A stretch of 7,503 bases of DNA, taken from contig JAODNL010000476.1 of assembly GCA_025465405.1 (NCBI GenBank), positions 1 through 7,503 of the forward strand, given 5' to 3'. This DNA comes from Pseudonocardiales bacterium (GTDB lineage Bacteria > Actinomycetota > Actinomycetes > Mycobacteriales > Jatrophihabitantaceae). Under the pieces are notes generated by a model that was given only the letters and a program-made list of their open reading frames with translations, searched no databases and was not told the DNA's origin. Shown here piece after piece: positions 5,323 to 7,503 of this stretch. Made by a program: the position numbers and the translations under genes. How positions within the stretch are numbered: position 1 is the stretch's first letter; every line of letters begins with the position of its first letter.

Positions 5323-6645
5323 GTGGCCGTCACCGAACGCTTCATCACCCGGCGCGAGCTGCCGGCAAACCTCGAGCTGCCACCGGGCCCGCGCCTGCCG
5401 GCCGCGATCCAGACGCTGGTGTTCATGACCCACCGCACCTGGATCGCCCCGCGCTGGCACCGGCGCTACGGCGACGTCTTCAGCGTGCACCTCGCGCCGG
5501 CGGGCCGCGCCGTCGTACTGACCCGGCCTGAGCACATCCGCGAGGTGTTCGCGGGGCCGGCGTCGACATTCCATGCCGGCGAGGGCAACGCGATCCTCGG
5601 CCCGATCATGGGCGAGCACTCCGTGTTGCTGCTCGACGAGGACGCGCACCTGGCCGCGCGCAAGCGGGTCATGGCGGCGTTCCGCGGCGAGGCGATGCGT
5701 GGGTACAGCGAGGTCGTCGAGCGCCTGGCGGAGGATCAGGTGGCCCGCTGGCCGGTGGACCGGCCGTTCGCCGTGCACCCGTACCTGAACGAGATCAGCC
5801 TGGACGTGATCCTGCGGATCGTCTTCGGCGTCACCGACGAGACACGCCTCAGCGAGATGCGGCCGCTGCTGCGGCGGCTGGTGCGGATCGGGCCGCTCGT
5901 CTTCCTCGGCTGGCTGTACCCGTGGCTGGACGCGGTCGGCCCGTGGCGCCGCTTCCGCAGGCTCAAGGACGCGACCGACCGCGTTCTGTACGCGGAGATC
6001 GCGGACCGGCGCACCGTCGCGGACCTGGCCGGGCGCACCGACGTACTGTCCAAACTGCTCGTCGCCGACCCGGCTCAAAGCGATGCCGAGCTCCGCGACC
6101 ATCTCGTCACGCTGCTGCTCGCGGGACACGAGACGACGGCATCGACGCTGGCATGGACATTCCACGACCTGGCTCGGCGCCCCGACTTGCTGCGCCATGT
6201 GCAGCGGGCAGCTGACGAGGACGATGACGCCTACCTCGAGGCCGTCGTCAAGGAGTCGATGCGGCTGCGTCCGGTCATCGGACAGGTGGCGCGGCGGCTG
6301 GCCACGCCGGTCCGGATCGCCGGCTACGACCTGCCGGCGGGCATCGTGGTGTTCCCGTCGATTGCGCTCGTGCAGCGCCGGCCGTCGGTCTTTCCGTCGC
6401 CGGAGGAGTTCCGGCCGCAGCGATTCCTCGACGGCTCTCCGCCGCCGGCCACCTGGATCCCGTTCGGCGGTGGTATCCGGCGCTGCCTCGGCGCGGCGCT
6501 GGCGATGGTGGAGGCGCAGGCCGTGCTCAAAGCGGTACTGCGTCGGGTCGACATCGCGCCGGTCGGGCGGCCCGAATGGTCGAAGACACGCAACATCACC
6601 ACGGTGCCCGGTCGTGGGGCGCGGATCATCTCCCGCCCGCGCTGA
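5323..6645 (+). CDS. Cytochrome P450 (CYP138/CYP135-like)
   Basis: A 440-residue soluble haem-thiolate monooxygenase. It shows the I-helix oxygen-activation motif AGHETT (residues 267-272), the K-helix ExxR as ESMR (Glu311, Arg314), a PERF-like segment FRPQRF, and the haem-binding loop FGGGIRRCLGA with Cys388 as the axial ligand. All essential residues are present. The N-terminus has the Pro-rich hinge LPPGPRLP and no membrane anchor. Overall layout resembles mycobacterial CYP138/CYP135 proteins, whose physiological substrates are poorly defined; lipophilic substrates such as fatty acids or terpenoids are possible. The GTG at 5323 has GGAG seven bases upstream; an in-frame ATG at 5278 lies within the operator and promoter and is unlikely to be used. 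No ferredoxin or reductase gene is nearby, so electrons must come from elsewhere. Divergent TetR regulation suggests induction by a small molecule. Confidence 0.95.
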   Translation: MAVTERFITRRELPANLELPPGPRLPAAIQTLVFMTHRTWIAPRWHRRYGDVFSVHLAPAGRAVVLTRPEHIREVFAGPASTFHAGEGNAILGPIMGEHSVLLLDEDAHLAARKRVMAAFRGEAMRGYSEVVERLAEDQVARWPVDRPFAVHPYLNEISLDVILRIVFGVTDETRLSEMRPLLRRLVRIGPLVFLGWLYPWLDAVGPWRRFRRLKDATDRVLYAEIADRRTVADLAGRTDVLSKLLVADPAQSDAELRDHLVTLLLAGHETTASTLAWTFHDLARRPDLLRHVQRAADEDDDAYLEAVVKESMRLRPVIGQVARRLATPVRIAGYDLPAGIVVFPSIALVQRRPSVFPSPEEFRPQRFLDGSPPPATWIPFGGGIRRCLGAALAMVEAQAVLKAVLRRVDIAPVGRPEWSKTRNITTVPGRGARIISRPR

Positions 6646-7503
6646 CCGTCGACTCGACCGCCGGGATCACCTCGAGTGGCCGCCGGCGAGCGAGCAGCTG
6701 CCGCGCCATGATCCACAGCGAGAGGACGATCGCGGTGATGGTGACGGCGGTCGCGATGCCCGACGTGAACCCCGGCGGGGTCAACAGGCAGCCGACCACG
6801 CTGAGGAAGACCAGCCAGTCCCGCCGGACCCCCCGCGCGGTCGGGGCGAGGCAGATGACTCCGCCGAGCAGGTACCAGGGATAGACGACCGGGCTGAGTA
6901 GCCCGATGGCGAGCAGTCCGTAACCGACCGTCCGATCCAGGGCGCGGCGACGAGCTGTGGCGGTCAGGTAGAGGACTATGCACGCCGCGGCGAGCAGCGC
7001 GGCGATCCGGCCGCCCGCGGCCAGATCGTCGAACGACGCGGACGTGACGATCGGCGCGAACAGGTCCGCGACGAGGCTGGCCGGAGCCAGCGCCGTGTGT
7101 CCCAGGGCGGGCGTGTTGAGTGCGTGGATCCATCCCCAGCCGTCCTTCACCACCAGGCTCATGGCGACGATGCTTGCCGCCGCGACCGCGGCATCTCGCG
7201 TCCCGATGCGCCAGGCAAGACGACCGCGGTAGCCCTGGAGATGCACTGCGGCGATCGCCAGCACGGCCGCGAAGCCCGGTGCCTTGATCGATCCCGCGGC
7301 GGCTGCCAGGACGAGGCCAAGCGCCCATCGGCGCTGGTTGGCCGCGACCACCGAGCCGAGCAGCAGCGCGCACATGACGCCGTCGAGATGCGCACCCGAC
7401 ACGACGTGCAGCAGCACCAGGGGATTGAGCACGGTCAAGGTGAGCGCCTGCACCCGGCGCGGGCCGGCCAGATCCGCGGCCAGCAGGCCGATCGCGACGA
7501 GGC
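6626..7503 (-). CDS. MptA/MptB-like polyprenol-phosphate-mannose-dependent mannosyltransferase, N-terminus cut by window edge
   Basis: This is the C-terminal 291 residues of a multi-spanning membrane protein that continues beyond the right edge. About seven or eight hydrophobic segments are visible. The stretch VLNPLVLLHVVSGAHLDGVM resembles the conserved NPL..H...GAH.D..M block of MptA/MptB-type GT-C glycosyltransferases, and it is followed by the matching LGLVLAAAAGSIKAPGF. Near the end LLSPVVYPWYLLGG matches another family signature. These enzymes add mannose from polyprenyl-phosphate-mannose to lipomannan-type glycolipids on the outer face of the membrane; catalytic acidic residues usually lie in N-terminal loops not seen here. 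The family is large, so the acceptor is unknown and another sugar is possible. The tail ends ARRRPLEVIPAVESTVSAGGR. Its 3' end overlaps the convergent P450 gene by 20 bases. Confidence 0.82.
   Translation of the reverse strand, partial: LVAIGLLAADLAGPRRVQALTLTVLNPLVLLHVVSGAHLDGVMCALLLGSVVAANQRRWALGLVLAAAAGSIKAPGFAAVLAIAAVHLQGYRGRLAWRIGTRDAAVAAASIVAMSLVVKDGWGWIHALNTPALGHTALAPASLVADLFAPIVTSASFDDLAAGGRIAALLAAACIVLYLTATARRRALDRTVGYGLLAIGLLSPVVYPWYLLGGVICLAPTARGVRRDWLVFLSVVGCLLTPPGFTSGIATAVTITAIVLSLWIMARQLLARRRPLEVIPAVESTVSAGGR

Noticed and set aside
5257..6198. Minus-strand open frame of 313 codons opposite the P450
   Set aside because: It is antisense to intact P450 motifs and translates to low-complexity charged sequence.
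6324..7373. Minus-strand open frame of 349 codons overlapping the mannosyltransferase and P450
   Set aside because: It is in a different frame from the membrane protein, Arg/Gly/Pro-rich, without hydrophobic segments.

Overview
The window is GC-rich DNA, apart from a short AT-rich island at 5270-5287. It uses GTG starts freely and several genes appear to be leaderless. Together with the families present (MMPL transporter, HbhA-like protein, DUF2516, a CYP138/CYP135-like P450 and an MptB-like mannosyltransferase), this points to an actinomycete. Mycobacteriales or a neighbouring order with a complex envelope is most likely. Genus and species cannot be read from the sequence.

Layout. 1-2043 (minus) is an MMPL/RND-type lipid exporter that runs off the left edge without its C-terminal end. 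2044-2287 is a divergent control region with an inverted repeat over the exporter promoter, a hairpin, five roughly 10-bp direct repeats and two GCTAGC palindromes 21 bp apart. 2288-3709 (plus) is a three-gene block: an XRE-type regulator, an HbhA-like coiled-coil protein with a Lys/Ala/Pro tail, and a small DUF2516 membrane protein. I recall the same order as Rv0474-Rv0475(hbhA)-Rv0476 in Mycobacterium tuberculosis. 3777-4649 (plus) is a 290-residue protein I do not recognise, with a good promoter directly in front of its ATG. 4643-5233 (minus) is a TetR regulator, divergent from a cytochrome P450 at 5323-6645 (plus). The 89 bp between them holds stacked palindromes over the P450 promoter. 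6626-7503 (minus) is the C-terminal part of a multi-spanning GT-C mannosyltransferase of the MptA/MptB type, which runs off the right edge.

How the genes may work together. The clearest regulatory unit is the TetR/P450 pair: the repressor probably controls the P450 and perhaps itself. The XRE-HbhA-DUF2516 block looks like a conserved housekeeping or envelope cluster. The exporter and mannosyltransferase at the edges also suggest envelope functions, but nothing here shows that all these genes share one pathway. Both convergent gene pairs overlap at their 3' ends (7 and 20 bp), leaving no room for ordinary intergenic terminators.

I see no rRNA or tRNA gene, CRISPR array, insertion sequence, phage gene or toxin-antitoxin pair. 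The window looks mostly like ordinary actinobacterial chromosome. The items most worth following up are the unrecognised 290-residue gene, the operator arrays, and the recurring leaderless promoter arrangement.
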